Source of the DNA: Planctomycetota bacterium
GTDB taxonomy: Bacteria > Planctomycetota > Planctomycetia > Pirellulales > Pirellulaceae
Direction: 5' to 3'
Assembly (NCBI GenBank): GCA_027619595.1
Contig: JAQCHP010000046.1
Coordinates: 1 to 34,790 of the forward strand
DNA: 34,790 nucleotides
The stretch's first letter is position 1. Every line of letters starts with the position of its first letter. The notes beneath the pieces are model-generated. The model was not told the DNA's origin. It made no database searches and saw only the letters and a list, made by a program, of their open reading frames with translations. The position numbers were made by a program, and so were the translations under genes. Below are positions 17,104-25,283 of the stretch, piece after piece.

Positions 17104-18015
17104 ATGAACACGCTTTACCTCGATATTTTCAGCGGAATTAGCGGCGATATGTTCTTAGGGGCGATGATCGACTTGGGCGTCGAGTTCACGCAGTTAAAAC
17201 AAGAACTCGCGAAGCTTAACCTGCCCGGTTATCACATACATGCGAAAAAGGATCAACGTTCAGGCATCGTCGGAGTCAAGTTCGACGTTCACTTGGACAA
17301 GAAGCCGTCGCATTCTCACCAGCACAGTCAGGATCACGCTGCGCACGACCATGAGCATCCGCACACGCACGAGCACCCTCATTCGCACACACACGAACAC
17401 TCACACGAACACTCACACGAACACTCACACGAACACTCACACGAACACTCACACGAACACTCACACGAAGCCACTGGACATAGCCACGGCGAGAGTCGTG
17501 ACTTCGCGCAGATCAAGCAAATGATTCGCAGTAGTAGTCTTTCGCCGTGGGTGCAGGATCGGTCGGTCGCCGTATTCCATCGCGTGGCCGTGGCCGAAGG
17601 AAAAATTCATGGCCAAGATCCCGAGAAGGTTCATTTCCATGAAGTGGGAGCGATCGACTCCATCGTGGACATTGTCGGAGCCTGTATCGCGTTGGAATTA
17701 CTGCAGAAGCCACGCGTGCTAGCCGCCCCGGTCGTTGAGGGGACCGGTTGGGTTGACTGTGCACATGGGCGGTTTCCAGTACCAACCGCAGCCACGCTCG
17801 AAATCTTGGGAGCACGAGGGATTGGCGTTTCGCAATGTGAAGAGCCCCACGAACTTGTTACTCCGACCGGCGCAGCCCTACTGGCGGAGTTTGCCGAGAG
17901 TTTTCAGCCGATGCAGGCGTTGGTCGCACGTCAAATCGGTTATGGCATCGGCACACGGCACAATAAGACTCGGCCCAACGTACTGCGTGCGATCCTCGGT
18001 GAGGTACAGGGATAG
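17104..18015 (+). CDS. larC: LarC-like nickel-pincer cofactor protein, LarC1 half only, with His-rich insert
   Basis: 303 residues. LYLDIFSGISGDMFLGAMIDLG is the LarC/DUF111 N-terminal signature, and KVHFHEVGAIDSIVDIVG, VPTAATLEIL, ELVTPTGAALLA and RPNVLRAILGE follow in family order. LarC inserts nickel into the pincer cofactor of lactate-racemase-type (LarA) enzymes. An insert at about 78-125 contains His/Glu/Ser repeats, likely binding nickel. The protein ends where the LarC1 half normally ends; the CTP-binding LarC2 half (starting with a conserved NIDDM-type segment) is absent, and the 81 bp to the convergent gene do not encode it in any frame. AGGA lies 9 nt before the ATG. No larA, larB or larE is in the window. 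Confidence 0.85.
   Translation: MNTLYLDIFSGISGDMFLGAMIDLGVEFTQLKQELAKLNLPGYHIHAKKDQRSGIVGVKFDVHLDKKPSHSHQHSQDHAAHDHEHPHTHEHPHSHTHEHSHEHSHEHSHEHSHEHSHEHSHEATGHSHGESRDFAQIKQMIRSSSLSPWVQDRSVAVFHRVAVAEGKIHGQDPEKVHFHEVGAIDSIVDIVGACIALELLQKPRVLAAPVVEGTGWVDCAHGRFPVPTAATLEILGARGIGVSQCEEPHELVTPTGAALLAEFAESFQPMQALVARQIGYGIGTRHNKTRPNVLRAILGEVQG
17395..17466 (+). repeat. six perfect 12 bp tandem repeats inside larC
   Basis: GAACACTCACAC is repeated six times without mismatch and encodes (Glu-His-Ser-His)6. More degenerate HEHPHTHEHPHSHTH coding flanks it upstream. The unit is a multiple of three, so copy number can change without breaking the frame. Confidence 0.95.
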
Positions 18016-18096
18016 CGGCACTTAGTACATGCCGTGGTTGCTTAACTCTTGGTAACGTGCTTCATTGCCGCTCGGCAAACGATCACGATTCGTCTG

Positions 18097-20082
18097 CTAC
18101 TCGTCGACCAAACTGCGTATCTCTGCCAAGATGGCGTCGGCTGACGGCACCACCGCTTGCTCCAAGGAAGGACTGTACGGTGTCGGGGTGAAGACACCCG
18201 TTAAACATCGGATCGGCGCATCCAAATCGTCAAATCCACCGTGCGTCACTTGAGCGGCCACCGAATGGGCAAAGCCACACGAAGCGGGTGGCTCGTCAAC
18301 GACGAGTAACCGACCGGTTTTCGCCACAGACTGCAAAATGGTTTCCACATCAAGCGGTGAAATTGTTCGGGGGTCAACCACTTCCACGGAAATTCCCTCC
18401 TGTTCAAGTTGTTCACACACCGACAGCGTCAGATGCGCCATCCTTGCTAATGCGACCACCGTAACATCAGTCCCTTCACGCAGAACGTTCGCACGGCCAA
18501 ACTCAATTTCATAGTCTTCGCTCGGGACATGGCATTTTGCTGTGAGGATTTCACGGTGTTCCAAGAACATCACTGGGTCGTCACATCGCAAGGCTCGCTT
18601 GAGGAGCCCTTTCGCATCGTAGGCATTGGAAGGCACAACGACTCGCAAGCCGGGAACTTGCGCGTACATACCGTAGTAACTCCCGGAATGATGAGTAGCC
18701 GCCGAATGGCCGATACCGATACAGCCTCGCAATAGCACAGGCATCTTGAGCCGTCCGCTGGACATGTACTGCATTTTCGCAATCTGATTGACGATCTCAC
18801 CCACCGCATCAAGTACGAAATCAGCGAACATAAAATCGACGACGGGGCGCGTGCCTGTCATGGCAGCGCCGCCAGCCAATCCCACGAACCCACGTTCAGA
18901 AATAGGAGTATCACAAAGCCGGTCGGTCCCATACTTGTCGTAGAGACCGGCTGTTGTCATAAAGTTCCCGCCACGTTTACCGATGCCTTCACCCATGACA
19001 AAGATCAGTGGGTTGACAGCCATTTCTTCGGCGAGCGCTTCGTGGGTCGCTTGCGTATAGGTGATCAGACGCGGTTGCGCGGCCTCGCGCGCCGGAGGCG
19101 TACGGCTCATCGGGGCAGGTTTAGGAACGGAATACACGTGCATGCTGGCCGTCGAAGCGTCGGGCATGGGGCTTTTTTCAGCAAGCTCACGCGACTGGGC
19201 CACCAAGGCCGCCACCTCGGCCTCAATCTGCTGCAATTGCGCCTCTTCAATTTGAAATTCCGCCAACATCCGCTGACGCAACCGGGCAATCGGACAGCGT
19301 CCTTTCCATTGCTCGACCTCTTCCCGCGTCCTGTACGAGAAATCACCCATCCCTTCGGCATGCGCGCGTGTCCGATAGGTCTTGCACTCGATCAGTGTCG
19401 CACCACCCCCAGCGCGTGCACGCGCTACTGCTTCGCCCGCCACTTCGGCCACGGCCAATGCGTCATTGCCATCGACCTCAAAGCCGGGGAGACCGTAATT
19501 GGCAGCCCGCCGCCCGACGTCCGGGATGCCGCTGGAGTATTGAAATGGGACCTCGGTAGCAAATTGATTGTTCTCACAAATGAACAAGACCGGTAGCTTC
19601 CAGATACTGGCCATGTTGAGCCCCTCATGGAACGCTCCGTTATTGACGGCACCATCACCAAAAAATGCAGCGGCAACGTGTCCAGATTTCATGATCTTCG
19701 AACTGTACCCACCTCCGCAGGCCTGTAGAATGCAAGGGCCCACGATGCCGCTCGTCCCCATCATGCCAATCTCGGGCGAAAAGAGATGCATCGAACCGCC
19801 ACGCCCCTGCGAACAACCCGTTGACCGTCCGAACAACTCCGCAATCAGTTCACCGGGCGGCATCCCTTTGGCCAAAGCGTGTCCGTGTCCGCGATGTGTA
19901 CTGAACACTGCATCGTGATGGGTCAAGTGAAAACACACGCCACTTGCAATCGCTTCTTGTCCAACATAGGTATGGCACGCGCCAAAAATCAAACCACGCT
20001 GGTGGCATCGAGCGAGTTCCTCTTCGGTGGACCGAATCACCAACATTGTACGAAAAAGGCGGAGAAGATCTTTTTTTTCCAT
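18097..20082 (-). CDS. TPP-dependent 2-oxoacid dehydrogenase E1, fused alpha and beta subunits
   Basis: 661 residues. The alpha part (1 to about 300) has the thiamine pyrophosphate motif GDG (142-144) ending at ENN (170-172), and the conserved STHRGHGHALAKG and GRGGSMHLF segments. After a Pro/Ala-rich linker (about 300-345) the beta part has TYTQATHEALAEEM, DTPISERGFVGLAGGAAM, and VVPSNAYDAKGLLKRAL, with the C-terminal transketolase domain VEVVDPRTISPLD. It decarboxylates a 2-oxoacid (pyruvate, branched-chain or acetoin-type). No E2 or E3 gene is nearby. The first codons contain eight A in a row right after the ATG. It is the last gene of the catabolic operon, 42 bp after the SDR. Confidence 0.9.
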   Translation of the reverse strand: MEKKDLLRLFRTMLVIRSTEEELARCHQRGLIFGACHTYVGQEAIASGVCFHLTHHDAVFSTHRGHGHALAKGMPPGELIAELFGRSTGCSQGRGGSMHLFSPEIGMMGTSGIVGPCILQACGGGYSSKIMKSGHVAAAFFGDGAVNNGAFHEGLNMASIWKLPVLFICENNQFATEVPFQYSSGIPDVGRRAANYGLPGFEVDGNDALAVAEVAGEAVARARAGGGATLIECKTYRTRAHAEGMGDFSYRTREEVEQWKGRCPIARLRQRMLAEFQIEEAQLQQIEAEVAALVAQSRELAEKSPMPDASTASMHVYSVPKPAPMSRTPPAREAAQPRLITYTQATHEALAEEMAVNPLIFVMGEGIGKRGGNFMTTAGLYDKYGTDRLCDTPISERGFVGLAGGAAMTGTRPVVDFMFADFVLDAVGEIVNQIAKMQYMSSGRLKMPVLLRGCIGIGHSAATHHSGSYYGMYAQVPGLRVVVPSNAYDAKGLLKRALRCDDPVMFLEHREILTAKCHVPSEDYEIEFGRANVLREGTDVTVVALARMAHLTLSVCEQLEQEGISVEVVDPRTISPLDVETILQSVAKTGRLLVVDEPPASCGFAHSVAAQVTHGGFDDLDAPIRCLTGVFTPTPYSPSLEQAVVPSADAILAEIRSLVDE

Positions 20083-20124
20083 GAACCTATCTATTCATTG
20101 CTAGTCGTTTGTTCTTGCGATATC

Positions 20125-20916
20125 TTAGCGATGACGCATCGACGCCCCGGCATTCGCAGCCAAATTGCCGCCATCCATCGGAATATTTGCTCCGGTAATC
20201 CACGATGACGCGTCGGAAGCGAGCAGAACGATCAGACCCTGAATATCAGTGGGCCGACCAAGCCGTCCGCTGGGAATACCACTTAACCACTGCTCTTGAA
20301 TGTGTGGATCGGCAGCAATACGTTTCTCCAAGGAAGGATTCATGACCTGTGCCGGCAGGATGGAATTGACTCGCACACCGTGCCCCGACCACTCCGTACT
20401 CAACTCTCGAGTCATCTGCACGACGGCACCCATCGCCATACTATAGGCGATATGCCCACGCCCCATCGCCGTAATACTCGCCAAGGAACCAATATTAACA
20501 ATACTCCCCTTCCCCACCTTGAGCATCCTGCGGCCAGCCTCTTGGCACATACAGAATCTGCCGAATACCAAGTTTTGAAATACCTCTTGCACTTGCTGCA
20601 GCGAAATCTCTTCTGGTTTCGCCAGGAATCCCTCGCCCGCAATATTGGCCAAAAAATCGATCCGCCCATACTCCCGATCTAATTGAGAAAAGAGTCGACC
20701 GATGGCCGCCGGATCCGATACATTGCATACCAACGCCGATGCTCGCCGACCCATTTTTGCAATTTCGTCCGCCGTTTTTTGCAATCCATCTTGGTTCAAA
20801 TCGGCGAGCAGTAAGTCGGCACCCTGTTGAGCCAACGCCAGTGCCGAGGCACGCCCCATCCCGCTGGCAGCACCGGAAACGACCGCGACTCGGTCTGACA
20901 AATCGAACAACGGCAT
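20125..20916 (-). CDS. short-chain dehydrogenase/reductase lacking the catalytic lysine
   Basis: 263 residues, classical SDR length. The NAD(P) loop is SGAASGMGR (14-22), Asp39 ends strand 2 (suggesting NAD preference), N91-I-A-G replaces NNAG, and Ser144 and Tyr158 are in place. The Lys of YxxxK is Met162 (Y-S-M-A-M), read directly from the DNA. The C-terminal ASSWITGANIPMDGGNLAA is typical of the family. AGGA lies 9 nt before the ATG. It sits between the transporter and E1 genes and probably oxidises or reduces a hydroxy/keto-acid intermediate, unless the missing Lys makes it non-classical. Confidence 0.88.
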   Translation of the reverse strand: MPLFDLSDRVAVVSGAASGMGRASALALAQQGADLLLADLNQDGLQKTADEIAKMGRRASALVCNVSDPAAIGRLFSQLDREYGRIDFLANIAGEGFLAKPEEISLQQVQEVFQNLVFGRFCMCQEAGRRMLKVGKGSIVNIGSLASITAMGRGHIAYSMAMGAVVQMTRELSTEWSGHGVRVNSILPAQVMNPSLEKRIAADPHIQEQWLSGIPSGRLGRPTDIQGLIVLLASDASSWITGANIPMDGGNLAANAGASMRHR

Positions 20917-20941
20917 TACAACAGTTCCTTCACGAGCATTT

Positions 20942-22534
20942 TCAAATTTGGAACACCCAAGTTACGATCACTGGGTAAATCACATAACGAAAAACGAGCA
21001 GGGCCAAACCAAGATAAAATATTCCACAGGCTACAAGACCTAGGGAATGATACCATTTGGGACGCACTTCTCGTGGCAATAAGACATTATTGATCCACAA
21101 TAATTGAAAGGCAGTGATCCCTAGTGCCAGATTGTTAAAGTTGGCGATGAAATCGGTCATGAGTTTCGGACGTTTGCTAAAAAAGTAGGCGCACACGAAA
21201 GACCAAAGCACATAACTGCCCAAAATCGCATAGTAAATGTACTTCACCTGATGCGACTGCATCGATGATCGTACGCGACTGTTGGCAGTCCAAATCGCAT
21301 CGGTCCACCGGCGACTGAAATCGTCTACAACGGACATCTGGCTGGGGAGCATAACCATCATGCCAGTGAAAAGGGCCACGATCCACAGTAGTTTCGCTAC
21401 CAGCGGAGTAAACATCGCATGGCGAATTCCGTCGGCAGTCACAACGGCCTGCGCTACCCGTAACTGATCTTCGGATGTGACCGTCGAGTACTGCGTGAAC
21501 TGCATGGAAATTAGGGCAGGTAGCGCCATTCCCATAAAACAGCCTGGTGCCCAGATAAGTACTTGATCGGTCCATACGTATTGCCACCAACCCCGCCAAC
21601 GACGCAAGTTTTCTGGGTTGAGCTCAAACACCTTTCCCACATGGCTGAGTGTGACGCTGCGGCCACCAACGGCACTGGGGATCGCACCAACTTGCCCCCC
21701 CATTCCCCAGCCCTTATCGCGTACAAAATTGCTGTACGTCGAATTGGCCAAGCCGCCCCCTCCGGCATATCCAGCAAAGGCCCCCAACATGACAATGCTC
21801 GCTACCGAAACGATGGGCCATTCCCCCTGCTCCCAATAGTGAAGCACCGCATTGGTTACCTTTTCCCCTTGCGCACCGTCACTGACCGGGACGTTGCCAA
21901 ACTTCACAAACCCACTGAAGACATTCCACCAGTTCTCGCGACTCACACACGTCACACCGATCAACAAACAAAATCCTAATACAATAGCCACTTTCGCCGT
22001 CATGACCGCCTGCAGTACGTCATAAACTTTTCCCCCCAACAGGATCGGAAACGCAACACCAAAAAGGCACGCATAGGCAAGCCACGAGACCAGTCCGCTA
22101 TCGGCTGTCGTCGGTGGTCGGTCCAAGATCAAGGAAGCGATCAAGGCGGCGCCATGCGTTGATAGCCCGGGCACGAGCGCTGACATGTTGAGCATCAACA
22201 TCAAGCCCACCCAGAACATGGGACCTGGTCGCATCCGCATGAAACCGGTAAACACCGGCTCACCGCAGTAGAGCGCATACCGACCACATTCCAGGTTGTA
22301 GAACACCTGTAAGACAATCGCGATCGTCGCGATCCACATGAGCCCACCACCGAACCGAGCGGTAACTGCCGGGCCGAGCAACCATTCGCCTCCGCCGATC
22401 TGGATCCCCATCATCACGATTCCAGGTCCCACAAAGCTCTTCCAATTCCGCCATGACAACGGCCGCGGTGGCGGAAGCTCCGCCGTTTCCCAGGGAGGTA
22501 TAGAACCGTCGGCATCTGACATGGCATGTGACAT
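20942..22534 (-). CDS. Nramp-related membrane transporter without canonical metal-site motifs
   Basis: 530 residues with about eleven or twelve membrane helices. The opening WKSFVGPGIVMMGIQIGGGEWLLGP aligns with Nramp helix 1, but the metal-binding DPGN is replaced by a GGGEW sequence. In the helix 6 region MLGAFAGYAGGGGLANSTYSNFVRDKG stands where canonical members have MPHN. It is therefore an Nramp-superfamily protein whose cargo may not be a divalent transition metal. It may carry magnesium or an organic substrate, given its position between the exported cyclase-family protein and the SDR. The start is the first of several in-frame ATGs and has no clear ribosome binding site. Confidence 0.85.
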   Translation of the reverse strand: MSHAMSDADGSIPPWETAELPPPRPLSWRNWKSFVGPGIVMMGIQIGGGEWLLGPAVTARFGGGLMWIATIAIVLQVFYNLECGRYALYCGEPVFTGFMRMRPGPMFWVGLMLMLNMSALVPGLSTHGAALIASLILDRPPTTADSGLVSWLAYACLFGVAFPILLGGKVYDVLQAVMTAKVAIVLGFCLLIGVTCVSRENWWNVFSGFVKFGNVPVSDGAQGEKVTNAVLHYWEQGEWPIVSVASIVMLGAFAGYAGGGGLANSTYSNFVRDKGWGMGGQVGAIPSAVGGRSVTLSHVGKVFELNPENLRRWRGWWQYVWTDQVLIWAPGCFMGMALPALISMQFTQYSTVTSEDQLRVAQAVVTADGIRHAMFTPLVAKLLWIVALFTGMMVMLPSQMSVVDDFSRRWTDAIWTANSRVRSSMQSHQVKYIYYAILGSYVLWSFVCAYFFSKRPKLMTDFIANFNNLALGITAFQLLWINNVLLPREVRPKWYHSLGLVACGIFYLGLALLVFRYVIYPVIVTWVFQI

Positions 22535-22592
22535 GGAACAATGATCGATTTCTACTCAAGAGTGGATCGGGTTCGTCTGGCTAGCGACAGCC

Positions 22593-24329
22593 TTAGGGTA
22601 GGCTCTTCAGCACGATGGCGCGTCCCGGGCCGCCATGGCAATCACGAATTTTGAGCGCCGCAAACAGGAAATAGTCGCCAGACTTGACTTGAGCGACATT
22701 GGCTAGGAATTCGACCCCCACCATTTCGCGGGACCCAAGTGCCCAATAGGTCATCGCGGCTCGCCGTGGATCGACGCCTCCCAAATCGGGAGCGTCCGTG
22801 GCTACACATCGAATCCCTTTGCTCTTAAGGTAGACAATGGTGTCGGGTCCCGGGGCAGGCCAACCTTCACTCTTACCTGTCAGTGGATCTGACCAGACCC
22901 CCAAGTGGTTCGGTTGCGCCCGAAAATACTTGTCGATATGTCCCGTGTAAAACAGGACCACGTCGCCCATCTTGAGAACACCATACTTCTTTTCGAACGA
23001 CTGGATATGTTCTGGTGTAATCGCCGGCGAGAAGGGCCAGTCTTTTGCCGACGTACTCCCCACCAGGGAATGAACGTCGATCACGCGCACCGTACCACAC
23101 GTCCAATCCAACGGAACTTTATCGGCGGTCATGGAACTCGTACCGCGCCGACCGTACTCCTTTTCAAATTCAGCCAGCCAAACACGCACCTCTTCCGCAT
23201 ATTGTGGATTGGCACCTTCTGGTGGCAATGCAAATGCTGGTGGTACAAGATGGGTACCGGCCATCGCATCCATCCAATGCGTGTGATGCCACATATCAAG
23301 ATAATCGGAATACAAGAAATCGACCTTGACGTACGCCTGACGATGCTCACCGGCACGACTCCCCGGGGATGTCACAGGAAAATCAGGCGCAAGGGTCGGT
23401 GAAAGATCAACAGCGAGCTTTTGTTTCGCGGCTTCGATCAGTCGTCGAGGCAAATCGCCCCCCACGATCGAAAACGCTCGACATTCTCCGTACGGCCCCC
23501 CCTGATGCTTAGGACCAAGCATGCAATAATACGCCCCGGTCGCTGGTAACGTACTGAGGTTCGTCGCGCTCTCCGTCCAAATCATCCCATACTTCAAGCC
23601 CGCGTAATGGGTAGGCTCTCCTAGATCGGGGAGCGGCCCCATACTGGCACTGTCGGTACCCAAGGCCATCACGCCACGTTTCCCCAGCAACTCCATGCAA
23701 TCGGGGTGAGGGTCGGGAAAACCGGGCGTCTCGCGTTCTAATGGATCGGCCACATAACGGCTACCCTCAGGAAAGGGCCGATAGTATTTATCCGAATAGC
23801 CGCTGCGGAACAGCACCACATCGCCGAACCGCAACTTTCGGTTCACCTTCTCGAATCGTTCGACATGCTCCGGCTGAACTAAAGGACTCACGCCATTGGG
23901 CGCCTGATCCAACAACTCGCGAACATCGACCACGCAGGCCTCTCCCCCAAACTGCCAAGGCTCAATCGTATCCGTATACGAGAGACCGAATGGCCCCGAT
24001 TTTTCTCGGTGCAGATCGGGCCGGGCGACGGAGTGGGGTGGGACGTCCAATTGTGTGCCCGTATTTCCGTCGATCAACAGCGTATCAACATTGTACACCG
24101 ACGATCGACCGATGGTCCTGGAGTGCACGATTTGAAATCGTGGAAATGGGTACGAGGGCCATGTGCAAGGGTAATCAGGTGCTACCAATAACGAATGGTC
24201 AATAAACTGCGCCGTCCCGTCACCCGCCAGAACCACAAATGGACTCATGGTGACCGTCAACAGCAACACCATAACTACCAAGTGCGGAATGGCAAATTGG
24301 CGAAAAAATCCCCCATCTCGACAGTCCAT
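22593..24329 (-). CDS. exported double-domain cyclase-family (kynurenine formamidase-like) protein
   Basis: About 578 residues from the ATG at 24329; a longer TTG frame (24374) would precede the signal peptide. A hydrophobic segment at about 15-35 directs export. Two cyclase-type modules follow (about 40-300 and 305-578). Each has GDVVLF.(S/T)G (169-177, 455-463) and the strand with GTDSAS (224-229) or ATDAPD (510-515). The family metal motif HxGTHxDxPxH is degenerate in both: N89-TGT-Q93-L-D95-VPP-H99 in the first and M356-AGT-H360-L-V362-PPA-F366 in the second. The family hydrolyses cyclic amides, lactones or formamides. The gene is preceded by the FAH gene (48 bp) and followed by the transporter. 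Confidence 0.82.
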   Translation of the reverse strand: MDCRDGGFFRQFAIPHLVVMVLLLTVTMSPFVVLAGDGTAQFIDHSLLVAPDYPCTWPSYPFPRFQIVHSRTIGRSSVYNVDTLLIDGNTGTQLDVPPHSVARPDLHREKSGPFGLSYTDTIEPWQFGGEACVVDVRELLDQAPNGVSPLVQPEHVERFEKVNRKLRFGDVVLFRSGYSDKYYRPFPEGSRYVADPLERETPGFPDPHPDCMELLGKRGVMALGTDSASMGPLPDLGEPTHYAGLKYGMIWTESATNLSTLPATGAYYCMLGPKHQGGPYGECRAFSIVGGDLPRRLIEAAKQKLAVDLSPTLAPDFPVTSPGSRAGEHRQAYVKVDFLYSDYLDMWHHTHWMDAMAGTHLVPPAFALPPEGANPQYAEEVRVWLAEFEKEYGRRGTSSMTADKVPLDWTCGTVRVIDVHSLVGSTSAKDWPFSPAITPEHIQSFEKKYGVLKMGDVVLFYTGHIDKYFRAQPNHLGVWSDPLTGKSEGWPAPGPDTIVYLKSKGIRCVATDAPDLGGVDPRRAAMTYWALGSREMVGVEFLANVAQVKSGDYFLFAALKIRDCHGGPGRAIVLKSLP

Positions 24330-24377
24330 GATCCATTCCCCCAAGATTACGATGCTCGCCGACACTGGCAACAAGAA

Positions 24378-25184
24378 CTAAACAGTTTCTTCAATCACAG
24401 GATTCGTTAGCGATCCAATGCTGCCGATTTCGATGGTAACTTTATCTCCCGGCTGCAAGAAAACGGGGGGCTTTCTCGCGCTACCGACTCCATGCGGCGT
24501 TCCGGTCAAAATGACCGTCCCGGCAAGTAGCCGCGTACTGCCACTCAGAAATTCAATCAACGTAGGGACATCGAAGATCATGTCGTTTGTGTTCCAATCC
24601 TGCATGGTTTGGCCATTGAGCACCGTCTTAATGGGCAAGGAATTGGGATTGGCAATTTCGTCAGCTGTAACGATCCACGGCCCCAACGGACAGAAAGTCG
24701 CAAACGTTTTTCCGCGACACCATTGGCTCCCCCCTTTTTGGATCTGCCAATCTCGCGCACTCACATCGTTAGCGCACGTATAACCCAATACATACTTTAG
24801 CGCATCCGACTTTTTGACGTTGTAGCATTCACGTCCGATTACAACTGCCAGCTCACATTCGTAGTCGACGGCATCGCTCCGAAGTTGACGCGGCAGGATG
24901 ATTGGATCTTCTGGATTCTGTAGTGCGCCAACATTCTTCATGAATACGACGGGAAACTCGGGAATAGCTTGGTTCCCTTCAGCGGCGTGCTTGCGATAAT
25001 TCAGTCCGATACAAATGATGTCTCGCGGCTCGATCGGTGCCAGGAGTTTCTTGACGTCAGCCGTCTCATTGGTATCGGTCCACGACTCGAGTGGATTCCC
25101 CGTGATCCGCGTCACACGCCCATCATCATGACGGCGACCATAACTCACTGTACCGGAACCGGTCTCATAACGCACAAGTTTCAT
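24378..25184 (-). CDS. fumarylacetoacetate hydrolase (FAH) family protein
   Basis: 268 residues. ICIGLNYRKHAAEG opens the catalytic beta-roll. The metal ligands are Glu109 and Glu111 (DYECELAVVIG) and Asp140 (CANDVSARDWQ), and TGTPHGVG is the conserved C-terminal loop. All ligands are intact, so an active Mg/Mn-dependent C-C hydrolase, acylpyruvase or decarboxylase is likely. In known sugar-acid routes this family splits 2,4-diketo-3-deoxy acids. It lies 99 bp after the Ldh gene in the operon. Confidence 0.9.
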   Translation of the reverse strand: MKLVRYETGSGTVSYGRRHDDGRVTRITGNPLESWTDTNETADVKKLLAPIEPRDIICIGLNYRKHAAEGNQAIPEFPVVFMKNVGALQNPEDPIILPRQLRSDAVDYECELAVVIGRECYNVKKSDALKYVLGYTCANDVSARDWQIQKGGSQWCRGKTFATFCPLGPWIVTADEIANPNSLPIKTVLNGQTMQDWNTNDMIFDVPTLIEFLSGSTRLLAGTVILTGTPHGVGSARKPPVFLQPGDKVTIEIGSIGSLTNPVIEETV

Positions 25185-25283
25185 CGTTGAACCATCTCTA
25201 CTTTCAAGAAAAATCTTTTCGAACCAGGAACTAAGAAATTGCGATGTGGATACGCCAGTGTAAAGTACGCCAGCGGGATTGAC

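Noticed and set aside
18016-18096. Possible LarC2 remnant or terminator after larC
   Set aside because: No frame shows LarC2-like residues, and the short inverted repeats have stems of about 5 bp without a T-run.
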